From NCBI RefSeq assembly GCF_900112665.1, contig NZ_FOMN01000005.1, positions 1 to 64,000 of the forward strand: a stretch of DNA of 64,000 nucleotides. The letters are read 5' to 3'. A program made the translations under genes and the position numbers. The notes below the pieces were generated by a model that saw only the letters and a program-made list of their open reading frames with translations, was not told the DNA's origin and ran no database searches. The stretch is from Lactobacillus bombicola (GTDB lineage Bacteria > Bacillota > Bacilli > Lactobacillales > Lactobacillaceae). Every line of letters begins with the position of its first letter. The stretch's first letter is position 1. Below, one piece after another: positions 24,366-32,806 of the stretch.

Positions 24366-24545
24366 GATAGATAATCTTCTTTCTATGGAGGGTATAAATA
24401 AAAGTTTGTGTTGTTATATAAATGGAAAGCAAACCCCCGTTTCCTTTCTATGTATACTATTTTAGCACTAGACTATTTAAAAATAAACATATATTTTATT
24501 GCATTTTTTCTATACTAACTTGTTTTTTAATAATTAACTAAAAAT

Positions 24546-24582
24546 AAAAAAGCACTCACGTTATGATGTGAATACTTTTTTT
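24546..24582 (-). terminator. Terminator-like hairpin at the tRNA end of the element
   Basis: On the minus strand AGTATTCAC pairs with GTGAGTGCT (two G-U pairs), followed by a T-run. It lies upstream of the secreted-protein gene and may stop transcripts coming from tRNA-Thr. Confidence 0.6.
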
Positions 24583-24666
24583 GCAAAAAAAATGTTGTTC
24601 TGCACACAAAAAAATGGTTACAAATGCTGTTATATCAATCTTTGTGTCTATCAAAAAAATCAGCTA

Positions 24667-24692
24667 CGGAACATTTCTTTTTTTATGTTCCG
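24667..24692. repeat. Inverted repeat CGGAACAT/ATGTTCCG at the element end
   Basis: Perfect 8-bp arms are separated by 10 bp about 100 bp inside the right att site. The right arm, within TTATGTTCCG, recurs at 16014-16023 and 11874-11883, near the other boundaries. Confidence 0.55.
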
Positions 24693-24804
24693 ATGGTGTT
24701 CTTAATTATTCTTTACAAATAAAAATTATCCTTAATCTATCTGCCTAAAACATTGATAAATCAAGGATAATTAATTTAAATAATTCTTCTGAATGCTGAC
24801 TAGA
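24682..24804. repeat. tRNA-proximal copy of the 120-bp repeat, with tRNA terminator
   Basis: It matches 11873-11992. On the minus strand it contains AATTATCCTT and AAGGATAATT (24763-24772 and 24724-24733) followed by T5, a plausible terminator for tRNA-Thr. The last bases are the 3' end of the tRNA itself. Confidence 0.8.
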
Positions 24805-24866
24805 GGATTCGAACCTCCGACCTCATCATTACTAGTGACGTGCTCTGCCAACTGAGCTAAGTCAGC
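24794..24866 (-). tRNA. tRNA-Thr (anticodon AGT)
   Basis: A 73-nt cloverleaf: acceptor GCTGACT/AGTCAGC, D-arm GCTC/GAGC, anticodon arm CGTCA/TGATG with loop CTAGTAA (anticodon AGT at positions 34-36), T-arm GGAGG TTCGAAT CCTCT, discriminator A. CCA is not encoded: TTC follows the discriminator. A34 would need deamination to inosine by TadA to read ACC and ACA. The 3' end is the integration site of the neighbouring element. Confidence 0.93.
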
Positions 24867-25014
24867 GTTGTTAACTCAACAACGATATTTATTTAACCAT
24901 ATTAGTTGCTAATATGCAAGTCCTTTTTTGCTTTTTTTTATTTTTTCTTAACTACAATACTATCTCTGTTATTAAGCGTATAATTAAATTTGGATTTAAA
25001 AAGGGAGGAATATA

Positions 25015-25713
25015 ATGGCTATTTTAATACCATTCGCTACAGAATTTTCTTGGATATTGCGGATTATCGTCGCTTCCTTATGCGGCGCTTTAATTGGTTA
25101 TGAGCGCGCTATTCAAAGAAAAAGTGCAGGGGTAAGAACCCATATTGTTGTTGCCTTTTCATCTTCATTATTCATGATAATTTCTAAATATGGCTTTAAC
25201 GATCTACTTAAGATGTCTAACATTGCCTTAGACCCTTCAAGAATTGCTGCTCAAATTGTTACTGGAATTTCCTTTATCGGTGCTGGAACTATTTTAATAA
25301 AAAAGCAGCAAATTTCCGGTCTAACAACTGCAGCCGGTATCTGGGCTACAGCAGCTATCGGGACAGCCATCGGCTCTGGACTTTATTTACTAGGTATTAC
25401 AGCTACCTTGCTCTTGTTTATCGTACAAATGCTGTTTCATGATGATAATTTAATTGATAGAATTATTCGTCATATTCGCTTTAATATTCAAATTGAAACT
25501 GTCAATAAACCGCATATTCTACAAACAATTGAGCATGAGTTGACTGCTAATCACGTTGAAAGTATTTCTGTAAAAATAATGGATGTCAGTGATGAACGAA
25601 TTATCTTTGTTGTTGATGGCATTATTAATAATAATATTGATGAAAATAATATTATTATGGCTTTACGCAAATATCCGGATATTAAACGAATTAGTTATAC
25701 AACTAATGGGTAA
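25015..25713 (+). CDS. MgtC/SapB-family membrane protein
   Basis: The 232-residue protein has about five hydrophobic segments in its first 150 residues and the MgtC signature: ALIGYERAIQRKSAGVRTHI, then TGISFIGAGTILIKK, then GLTTAAGIWATAAIGTA. A soluble ACT-like C-terminal domain of about 75 residues follows. Family members are linked to growth at low magnesium and to control of the F-type ATPase in pathogens; the role in lactobacilli is unknown. It has its own GGGAGG ribosome binding site and lies just beyond the tRNA, so it is probably chromosomal. Confidence 0.9.
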   Translation: MAILIPFATEFSWILRIIVASLCGALIGYERAIQRKSAGVRTHIVVAFSSSLFMIISKYGFNDLLKMSNIALDPSRIAAQIVTGISFIGAGTILIKKQQISGLTTAAGIWATAAIGTAIGSGLYLLGITATLLLFIVQMLFHDDNLIDRIIRHIRFNIQIETVNKPHILQTIEHELTANHVESISVKIMDVSDERIIFVVDGIINNNIDENNIIMALRKYPDIKRISYTTNG

Positions 25714-25829
25714 ATCATTAAATAATAAACATTAAGCAATAGTTAATTCTATTGTTTTTTTGTCCTTATTTTTTCATTACGGACCAAATCAATTTAAAAT
25801 GTAGTTATATATCAGAAAGGGGTAATTTT

Positions 25830-27029
25830 ATGTCTAATTCACTTGATTATTTACGTTGGCGTGGTGACTTACCATTTACCGAAAAGCCGTTCAACAGTGT
25901 CGATGCCTCTTTATTAGCATCCCTAGCATACTTACCTGCCGACAATTCTGTTGTTAACCATACACTTGGTGAGTTAGCCAAAAAGTTGCAGAGCTTACCC
26001 TCTTTTCAACATCAAATGCATTCCGAAACTGCTGCTGAAATTTTATTACTTGCTGAAAGCCCGCGCATAGGTGAGATAAAAATTCTTGACTGGACTACAC
26101 GCTTGGAGAAGGAACCACACCCCCTCCAATTTAGTGCAGCTACATTTATTATTGACGATAACACAATTGTTATTGCCTTTCGTGGTACTGATGGTTCAAT
26201 GATTGGCTGGAAAGAAGATATGCGCATGAACTATTTGCCAGAAATTTATGGGCAAAATGTTGCTGCTGAATATCTAACAACAATTGCTAAGCAATTTTCA
26301 GATAAGCGAATTTATCTTGTAGGTCATTCAAAAGGGGGAAATTTTGCTCAATATGCACTAAGTGCAGTTGATGCCAACATTCAAAAAAGAGTTATCAAAG
26401 CAATTAATTTTGATGGCCCGGGCTTCTTTCGTAAGGTATATACCAGTGACGGTTTTAAACGTGCCCTACCCCAGATGAAAACTTACATTCCACAGGGATC
26501 AGTTTTTGGTGCTATGCTCGATCATCCTGAACAAACTTTAGTTGTTAAAAGTACTGCCCCCATGCGCAATCAACACGATCCACGTCGTTGGTCTGTTGCT
26601 CGCGATAGTTTTACTTTAGCTGAAGGATTATCTGCAGGCAGTCGGGTAATTCGCCATGCACTGATTAATTTTAATAATTCAATTCCTAAAGAAAGACGCG
26701 GCGAAGCTTTTGCTGATTTATTTGAAGCATTTGAAAACATGGATATCAACGAGTTACATCAACTGACCAACAATAAATTAGTGGGTACTTATCGGTTAAG
26801 TCGTGCTTTACTGGCGCTTGAACCGCAAGAACGCAAATTGCTCTCCCAAATTTTTACCAGTATTTGGGTTTCATATAAAAACAATATGACTTTACCTTTA
26901 ATGGCAAATAATTATGAACTTTACCCTAAAAGCAACGATTCTGCAGTAGCTCCCATATTTTATGAATTTTATGATTCAGACCATCCCCAGCTTAAATTAC
27001 CAATAAAAGTTAAAAACAAAAATCATTAG
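25830..27029 (+). CDS. DUF2974/Mbeg1-like alpha/beta-hydrolase
   Basis: The 399-residue protein starts at the ATG at 25830, six bases after AGAAAGGGG; an upstream in-frame ATG has no such site. An alpha/beta-hydrolase nucleophile elbow is clear in YLVGHSKGGNFAQYAL (Ser near residue 160), and AFRGTDGSMIGWKEDM holds a lipase-like FRGT segment. No signal peptide or membrane segment. Its family is broadly lipase-like, with no established substrate. A parS-like site and a bidirectional terminator follow it. Confidence 0.82.
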   Translation: MSNSLDYLRWRGDLPFTEKPFNSVDASLLASLAYLPADNSVVNHTLGELAKKLQSLPSFQHQMHSETAAEILLLAESPRIGEIKILDWTTRLEKEPHPLQFSAATFIIDDNTIVIAFRGTDGSMIGWKEDMRMNYLPEIYGQNVAAEYLTTIAKQFSDKRIYLVGHSKGGNFAQYALSAVDANIQKRVIKAINFDGPGFFRKVYTSDGFKRALPQMKTYIPQGSVFGAMLDHPEQTLVVKSTAPMRNQHDPRRWSVARDSFTLAEGLSAGSRVIRHALINFNNSIPKERRGEAFADLFEAFENMDINELHQLTNNKLVGTYRLSRALLALEPQERKLLSQIFTSIWVSYKNNMTLPLMANNYELYPKSNDSAVAPIFYEFYDSDHPQLKLPIKVKNKNH

Positions 27030-27045
27030 TGTTTCACATGAAACA
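27030..27045. promoter_or_regulatory. parS-like ParB/Spo0J binding site
   Basis: TGTTTCACATGAAACA differs from the consensus TGTTTCACGTGAAACA at one central position and is a near-perfect palindrome. It lies 14.6 kb from oriC. Confidence 0.75.
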
Positions 27046-27047
27046 TG

Positions 27048-27081
27048 AAAAGGCGAAGGACAAATATGTCCTTCGCCTTTT
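27048..27081. terminator. Bidirectional terminator
   Basis: A 15-bp stem (AAAAGGCGAAGGACA with TGTCCTTCGCCTTTT) separates two convergent genes. Ts flank it on both strands. Confidence 0.92.
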
Positions 27082-27094
27082 CAGTAGTTGAGCG

Positions 27095-27253
27095 TTACTT
27101 CTTCATGTTTTCTTTAACGTCATCAACTTTATCTTTTACATTTTCGGTTGCTTCTTGCGCCTTATCTTTAACGTCTCCAGCAACTTGTTGCATTTTTCCT
27201 TTAACTTCATTAGCTTTACCAGCTAATTTATCTTTTAATCCTTTATCAGCCAT
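27095..27253 (-). CDS. CsbD-like stress protein
   Basis: The 52-residue hydrophilic helical protein starts MADKGLKDKLAGKANEVKG and is rich in Lys, Asp and Glu with repeated GxxKDKxQE/DKVDDVKE units. This is the CsbD family of general-stress proteins. The start follows AAAGGACATAATATT. It shares a terminator with the DUF2974 gene. The function of CsbD proteins is not established. Confidence 0.85.
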   Translation of the reverse strand: MADKGLKDKLAGKANEVKGKMQQVAGDVKDKAQEATENVKDKVDDVKENMKK

Positions 27254-27421
27254 AATATTATGTCCTTTCCCTAAAAAATTAGCGAAAATAATATGTTTAC
27301 CTCTTAATAGTACAATTTATTATAATCATTGTCACTAAAAACGCTTTATTTTTTACAAGTTTCTTTATCACTATTAAACTATAAAGCTTTATTAAATAAC
27401 ACATATAATTTATATTGTTAC

Positions 27422-28804
27422 TCATTTTGGTGGTTGATCGTGACTATAATCGAGATTTGAAAAGCGATTATACGGTTTGGAAAACATTAATTTTACAGTT
27501 CCACGGCTACCTGAACGATTCTTTTCAATAATGACCTCTACTTCACCATTTTCATTATCAAGATCACTATTCTGTTGGGGACCGTCTTCTTGATCCTCAT
27601 CATGATAATAGTCATCTCGATATAAAAATGAAACAATATCCGCATCTTGTTCAATTGAGCCAGATTCACGAATATCTGATAAAATTGGTCGCTTATCTTG
27701 ACGCTGTTCCACTGACCGCGATAATTGCGATAATGCAATAACTGGGACATGAACTTCTTTAGCAAGCTTTTTTAATTGTCGAGAAATTGCTGAAACTTCT
27801 TGTTGCCGCGATTCACTACGTGGACCTTCAATCAATTGTAAATAATCAATTACTATTAGACCTAAGTCGCCCGTTTCCTTAGCCAGCCGCCTTGATTGGG
27901 CCCTAATTTCGCTCATTTTAATGCCCGGAGTGTCATCAATATAAATTTGCGCAGTTGCTAAGGAGCCTGAGGCAACAACTAATTTTTGCCATTCTTCCTC
28001 ATCCAATTGTCCCGTTCGCAGATGTTGCGAATTAATTAGCCCCTCAGAAGATAACATCCGTTGAACAAGTTGCTCCCCACTCATTTCTAAAGAAAACATG
28101 GCTACTGTTTTATGAACATGCAAGCCCACATACTGTGCCACATTCAATGCAAAAGAAGTTTTACCCACACCTGGTCGAGCTGCAATAATAATCAACTCAT
28201 CGTTATGAAATCCAGTTGTCATTTTGTCTAATTCGACAAAACCTGTCGGCATCCCTGTAACCATATTACCATCTTCAGGGATTTGATTAATCTCTTCAAT
28301 CGTTGAATTGACAATTTCTTTAATTCCCCGAAAACCATTAGCATTATTTTCAGAGGAAACATTCATAATTTCGCTTTCTGCATTATCCAGAATATCAGTT
28401 ACATCTTCTGAATCTTGCATCGCATTAGTTATGATTTTTTGACTTGCAGAAATAAGACGCCGCAATAGTGCCTTGCGATGGACAATTTTAGCATAATACA
28501 CTATATGAGCAGCTGTTGGCGTTGCCATTGCCAGGTCAGAAACATAAGCAATACCGCCAATATCATCCAATTGATTTTTCTTAGTTAATTCATCCTGCAG
28601 AGTGACCGGATCAATCTCATCTTCACGATCAGATAGATCTATCATTGCCTGAAAAATTAATTGGTTAGCCTTTTTATAAAAATCACTTGGTTGAACTTCA
28701 GCACTGGCATCAGCTATTGCCGCTGGATTAATAAAAATTGCGCCTAAAACTGCTTTTTCCGCTCCATCATCATGTGGTACCTGTTGCGAAATAATATTAT
28801 CCAT
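27422..28804 (-). CDS. dnaB: Replicative DNA helicase DnaB
   Basis: The 460-residue protein has an N-terminal dimerisation domain (QQVPHDDGAEKAVLGAIFIN), a linker and a RecA-like helicase core with Walker A ARPGVGKTSFALN (about residue 210), Walker B LIVIDYLQLI and ALSQLSRSVEQR. It unwinds DNA at the replication fork as a hexamer. It ends the leftward replication cluster, 38 bp after rplI. A C-terminal acidic stretch (HDEDQEDGPQQ) is an insertion before the last motif. Confidence 0.97.
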   Translation of the reverse strand: MDNIISQQVPHDDGAEKAVLGAIFINPAAIADASAEVQPSDFYKKANQLIFQAMIDLSDREDEIDPVTLQDELTKKNQLDDIGGIAYVSDLAMATPTAAHIVYYAKIVHRKALLRRLISASQKIITNAMQDSEDVTDILDNAESEIMNVSSENNANGFRGIKEIVNSTIEEINQIPEDGNMVTGMPTGFVELDKMTTGFHNDELIIIAARPGVGKTSFALNVAQYVGLHVHKTVAMFSLEMSGEQLVQRMLSSEGLINSQHLRTGQLDEEEWQKLVVASGSLATAQIYIDDTPGIKMSEIRAQSRRLAKETGDLGLIVIDYLQLIEGPRSESRQQEVSAISRQLKKLAKEVHVPVIALSQLSRSVEQRQDKRPILSDIRESGSIEQDADIVSFLYRDDYYHDEDQEDGPQQNSDLDNENGEVEVIIEKNRSGSRGTVKLMFSKPYNRFSNLDYSHDQPPK

Positions 28805-28842
28805 TAATTAAAACCACTTTTATCAGCTTGCACTTGAACATG

Positions 28843-29298
28843 TTAATCTTGTTCAGTAATATGAACGCGAATTTTGCCCTCTACACCTTTAAATAACTTA
28901 ACAGGCACATTGGTATACCCTAAAGTTTTAATTGGCTCACGCAGGTTTAATTTGCGCTTGTCCACCTTGATACCAAACTGCTCTTCTAAGCCCTCAACAA
29001 TTCGCTTACTTGAAATTGAGCCAAACAAACGTGAATCAGACCCAGCCTTTGATTTAAAATTAACTACAGTTTTATCTTGGTCAAGAAGAGCCTTTACTTT
29101 TTCAGCTTCAGCTTTTTCACTTTCATAAGCAGCTTTTTCATTAGCAGTAACCCGCTCTAAAGTATGCATATTGGCCTTAGTAGCCGCCTTAGCCAAGCCT
29201 CTCTTAATTAAATAATTTTGGGCATAGCCATCAGGGACTTCCTTTACTTCACCACGTTTCCCACGACCTCTAACGTCTTCAGTAAAAATAACTTTCAT
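28843..29298 (-). CDS. rplI: 50S ribosomal protein L9
   Basis: The 151-residue protein has the L9 N-terminal domain ([29 protein letters not shown] is typical), a central helix and the C-terminal domain ending VRVHITEQ-like. It binds 23S rRNA domain V at the base of the L1 stalk. Position between gdpP and dnaB is conserved in lactic acid bacteria. Gaps of 14 and 38 bp suggest one transcript with both neighbours. Confidence 0.96.
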   Translation of the reverse strand: MKVIFTEDVRGRGKRGEVKEVPDGYAQNYLIKRGLAKAATKANMHTLERVTANEKAAYESEKAEAEKVKALLDQDKTVVNFKSKAGSDSRLFGSISSKRIVEGLEEQFGIKVDKRKLNLREPIKTLGYTNVPVKLFKGVEGKIRVHITEQD

Positions 29299-29312
29299 TG
29301 TTTTCTCCTTTA

Positions 29313-31331
29313 CTATTCATTTTCTTGCTCATAAGTATCCACTGCTTCAACCAATTTGGCAAGTGCCTCATTCACAGATACATCTTTTATTTGGGTAGCT
29401 GCATTAGACAAGTGCCCCCCGCCACCCAGCTTTTCCATAATGACTTGCACATTAATTTCACCCATTGATCGAGCTGATATACCAATCGTATCTTTACTCC
29501 TACGCGTAAGCGCAAAGCTGGCCTCAACATTTTTTAAATCAAGGGCTGTATCTGCAGCTTGAGCAGTAATAATTGGATCTATTATCTTATCATCAGGTCC
29601 ACATAAAACAGCCATCTGAGGTTTGATCATTTTCAAGCTACTAACTAAACGAGTACGTTCTAAAAAACTATCAATATCCTCTTTAAGTAGTTCGCTAACC
29701 CCAACAGAACTAGCACCAATTGAGCGCAAATAACTCGCTGCATCAAAGGTTCGGGTCCCTGTACGCAAGGAAAATTCTTTAGAATCAACTGTAATCCCTG
29801 CTAGCATTGCGGTTGCTTCAAGATCCGTCAAGACTCGTTTGCCAGAACTAGGCTGCTGATACTCAACCATTTCTGTTACCAATTCACAAGCTGATGAAGC
29901 ATATGGTTCTACATAAGTTAGCATTGGATTTTCGGGAAATTCTTCCCCGCGGCGGTGGTGATCAATTACAATAATTCTGTTTTTCAAGCGATTATATAAT
30001 TCTTTAGAATAGGTTATCGAATATTTAGAATGATCAACCATCACTAATACCGACTTATCCGTTACATTTTCTAAGGCTGCACTAGCTGAAATAAATAAAT
30101 TAGTCTTCTCCTTTGCTTGCTGCAACTTATTAACTAGCCGGCCAACATCATAATTTGTCTTATTTAAGTCTAAAACAACGTTAGCCTGCACCCCGTGCAG
30201 CCGTGCAATCTTAACCACGCCAATGCCACTACCAATTGAATCCATATCAGGATAGGCATGGCCAACCACAAATACCCGATCAGCTTCCTTAAAGAGCTCA
30301 CTAATTGCCTGTGAGACCATACGCGCTCTTACGCGCGTCCTTTTCTCCATCGGATTAGACTTACCACCATAAAAACGCGCTGCTTGCCCTGGTTGGCTTA
30401 AAACCACTTGATCTCCGCCACGTCCTAAAGCTAAATCCAGGTTAGATTGCGCTTGATTGGCCAGCTCAAGAATCAAACTACTGCCAAAAGCTATTCCAAT
30501 TGATAGGGTTAAAGGAGTATTATTACGACTAGTTTCTAAGCGCATTTTGTCTAAAACTGAAAACTTATCCTGTTCCATTTTAGTCAAATCTTGCATATGA
30601 AGTAATAATAAAAAATGGTCTTCATCAATTCGCTTTAAATAAGCATTATAATTTTTGGCATATTCACTTAGAGTATTTTGTACATAGGAACTAGTTGTCG
30701 ATAGTTCTTGATCACTCATCGTTTCACTTAATTCATCATAATTATCAATAAAGATTTGACCAAGCACTAATAATTCATTATTATATTTTTGCTCAATTTT
30801 GGCATAACGGGTAATATCAAGTAAATAGACCACATTTAAATCACCTTGAATAACCATTTCAAATTCATGGCTATCCCAATTAACGATATGATTTTCAGCA
30901 GTTTTAGCTTTGAGTGACTCGTCAATTAACTTATCTAGTTCTGAGTCAACTGATTTAATCGTATGCCCAATTAAATCTTCATCTTTTAAATAAAGTTGTA
31001 AATATGGATTTACCCACTGAATTTGCCGGTCATCATCATAAAGTAAGATGCCCAGTGGCATCTTAATCATCGCCTCTTGCTCACTACGCTTAATTCGATA
31101 AGACAAATTGACAGCAAAATTATTGGCATTACCTGCAAGGATATAGCTACCATAAACAACACACGCGACCGTAAGAATAAAAATTACTCCCATCGCTAAC
31201 CCAAATAAAGGGTTAATAATTAGCGCTACAATACTACCTAACAGAGACAAACCTAAAATGATAATTACTGAAGCAGTTAACCGTGAATCCTTAACAAAAG
31301 CAGGTAATTCATTACGCAAAAAATCTTTCAT
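29313..31331 (-). CDS. gdpP: Cyclic-di-AMP phosphodiesterase GdpP
   Basis: The 672-residue protein has two N-terminal membrane segments (about 18-36 and 40-58), a PAS-like domain, a degenerate GGDEF domain (about 170-300) and a DHH/DHHA1 catalytic part. The DHH part shows [35 protein letters not shown] and [11 protein letters not shown]. It hydrolyses c-di-AMP to pApA and so affects osmotic and cell-wall balance. It is read leftward between rpsR and rplI. All catalytic Asp and His residues are visible. Confidence 0.96.
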   Translation of the reverse strand: MKDFLRNELPAFVKDSRLTASVIIILGLSLLGSIVALIINPLFGLAMGVIFILTVACVVYGSYILAGNANNFAVNLSYRIKRSEQEAMIKMPLGILLYDDDRQIQWVNPYLQLYLKDEDLIGHTIKSVDSELDKLIDESLKAKTAENHIVNWDSHEFEMVIQGDLNVVYLLDITRYAKIEQKYNNELLVLGQIFIDNYDELSETMSDQELSTTSSYVQNTLSEYAKNYNAYLKRIDEDHFLLLLHMQDLTKMEQDKFSVLDKMRLETSRNNTPLTLSIGIAFGSSLILELANQAQSNLDLALGRGGDQVVLSQPGQAARFYGGKSNPMEKRTRVRARMVSQAISELFKEADRVFVVGHAYPDMDSIGSGIGVVKIARLHGVQANVVLDLNKTNYDVGRLVNKLQQAKEKTNLFISASAALENVTDKSVLVMVDHSKYSITYSKELYNRLKNRIIVIDHHRRGEEFPENPMLTYVEPYASSACELVTEMVEYQQPSSGKRVLTDLEATAMLAGITVDSKEFSLRTGTRTFDAASYLRSIGASSVGVSELLKEDIDSFLERTRLVSSLKMIKPQMAVLCGPDDKIIDPIITAQAADTALDLKNVEASFALTRRSKDTIGISARSMGEINVQVIMEKLGGGGHLSNAATQIKDVSVNEALAKLVEAVDTYEQENE

Positions 31332-31417
31332 GTAAGATCCTTCCTAAAGTAATGTAAAACACATCAGTTTTATTATACCTTGTATTTACAGGATAAGAAA
31401 CTTTCTAATACTTAACT

Positions 31418-31454
31418 AAAAAACGTACTAAGTTTTCAAAAACTTAGTACGTTT
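31418..31454 (-). terminator. Terminator after rpsR
   Basis: AAACGTACTAAGTTTT pairs with AAAACTTAGTACGTTT, followed on the minus strand by six Ts. It closes the rpsF-ssb-rpsR transcript. Confidence 0.9.
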
Positions 31455-31472
31455 AAATTTTTATTCGACTAA

Positions 31473-31709
31473 TTAATCTTCAGTAACAAATGGCAACAAG
31501 CCCATAATGCGAGCTCTTTCAATTGCCTTAGCTACTTTACGTTGATTCTTAGCGCTAGTGCCAGTGACACGACGTGGTAAGATTTTACCTCTTTCTGAGA
31601 TAAAACGTTTCAACAGATCAACGTCCTTGTAGTCAACGTAATCAATATGGTTGGCTGCGATAAAGTCAACCTTACGACGACGGTGGCCGCCTCTTCTTTG
31701 TTGAGCCAT
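31473..31709 (-). CDS. rpsR: 30S ribosomal protein S18
   Basis: The 78-residue protein is basic with the S18 core ([20 protein letters not shown], then [22 protein letters not shown]). It forms a platform dimer with S6 in the 30S subunit. Its position 23 bp after ssb in rpsF-ssb-rpsR is conserved in Firmicutes. No cysteine-rich zinc site is visible. Confidence 0.97.
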   Translation of the reverse strand: MAQQRRGGHRRRKVDFIAANHIDYVDYKDVDLLKRFISERGKILPRRVTGTSAKNQRKVAKAIERARIMGLLPFVTED

Positions 31710-31732
31710 ATCCTAGGTCCTTTCTTTAAAAG

Positions 31733-32254
31733 TTAGAATGGAAGATCGTCATCCGAAATATCAATTGTATCACCCGAACCAGCGAACGGATCCTGCGTTA
31801 CATCCGACTGATTATTAATTGGGTTATTTTGATTAGATGCTCCCATATTAGGCGAACTAGTGGTATTTGGATTACCAAAGTTGCCGGTATTATTCGGTGT
31901 AAAATCACCATTTTGGCCACGGGCTTCACGCTCTTTGCGTGATTCAAGCAGTGAAAAGTTATCAACGACAACCTCAGTCACATATACTCTTTGCCCATCT
32001 TTATTATCGTATGTTCTGGTTTGAATCCGGCCATCAATACCAACAAGTGACCCTTTTGACGTAAAGTTACAGAAGTTCTCTGCGGCCTTGCGCCAAATGA
32101 CACAACTGATAAAGTCTGCTCCTCTCTCACCTTGAGCGTTAGTATACTGACGATCAACAGCAAGAGTAAACGTAGCAACCGAGATTCCACTCCCAGTAGT
32201 ACGTAATTCAGGATCACGTGTTAAACGGCCGACAAGTACAACTCGATTAATCAT
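31733..32254 (-). CDS. ssb: Single-stranded DNA-binding protein
   Basis: The 173-residue SSB has an N-terminal OB-fold (MINRVVLVGRLTRDPELR, then FISCVIWRKAAENF), a Gly/Asn/Gln-rich flexible linker (about 115-160), and the conserved acidic tip DISDDDLPF that recruits replication and repair proteins. It lies between rpsF and rpsR in the usual operon. Confidence 0.97.
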   Translation of the reverse strand: MINRVVLVGRLTRDPELRTTGSGISVATFTLAVDRQYTNAQGERGADFISCVIWRKAAENFCNFTSKGSLVGIDGRIQTRTYDNKDGQRVYVTEVVVDNFSLLESRKEREARGQNGDFTPNNTGNFGNPNTTSSPNMGASNQNNPINNQSDVTQDPFAGSGDTIDISDDDLPF

Positions 32255-32300
32255 ACTATAGGTCCCCTTTCCTAAATCACGAAAACGATAAAGTTTTTGC

Positions 32301-32597
32301 CTATTTATCTAATTTAACAGTCATTGAACGTAAAACAGCAGTATCAATCTTAGATAGACGATCAAATTCATTAACTGCATCTGCGTTATCAGCAGTGAAA
32401 ACCATAATATGGTAAGTTCCCTCACGATATTTGTTGATTTCGTATGCAAAATGACGCTTTTCCCAGTCTTTTGACTCAACCATCGTACCACCATTATTGG
32501 TAATAACTTTATCATAGTTTTCAACTAGCGCCTTCTTTGATTCTTCATCAATATCAGGCTTAATAATATAAGTTATTTCGTACTTTGTAGTTGTCAT
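32301..32597 (-). CDS. rpsF: 30S ribosomal protein S6
   Basis: The 98-residue protein shows the S6 pattern ([20 protein letters not shown], then [24 protein letters not shown]). It partners S18 on the 30S platform. It is first in rpsF-ssb-rpsR. A GTTCTTG/CAAGAAC hairpin lies in its leader at 32628-32651; the S18-binding CCG of the known S6:S18 leader is not evident. Confidence 0.96.
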   Translation of the reverse strand: MTTTKYEITYIIKPDIDEESKKALVENYDKVITNNGGTMVESKDWEKRHFAYEINKYREGTYHIMVFTADNADAVNEFDRLSKIDTAVLRSMTVKLDK

Positions 32598-32806
32598 ACT
32601 AGTGCACCTCCTTTTGGACTAAATGGTTCTTGCTAAAATTCAAGAACAAGGAAAGTAATCAATTTATTACTCACAATCTCTAATTTTAGCACAATACTAA
32701 AAAATTACCAAACTATCTTCACGTGATCCTACAAAAGATTTTACTCTCTTCATAGAATAAATACGTCAAAATGCCTGATAATTTTTTAAAAATTTATAGT
32801 TGAGGC

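Larger units (their letters stand above)
15927..24807. mobile_element. 8.9 kb integrated element in the 3' end of tRNA-Thr
   Basis: The 15-bp sequence ATGCTGACTAGAGGA, the 3' end of tRNA-Thr, occurs at 15927-15941 and 24793-24807. A tyrosine integrase lies 86 bp inside the left copy. Contents in order are integrase, excisionase-like protein, hypothetical, Rep, membrane protein, FtsK-like ATPase, small protein, divergent regulator, Tad-like fragments, CRISPR remnant and a secreted protein. The modules fit a replicating integrative element, possibly an integrative mobilisable one. No full conjugation machinery is present. Confidence 0.8.

Noticed and set aside
32628-32651. Possible S6:S18 autoregulatory leader before rpsF
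   Set aside because: A GTTCTTG/CAAGAAC hairpin exists, but the CCG needed for S18 binding is not evident.
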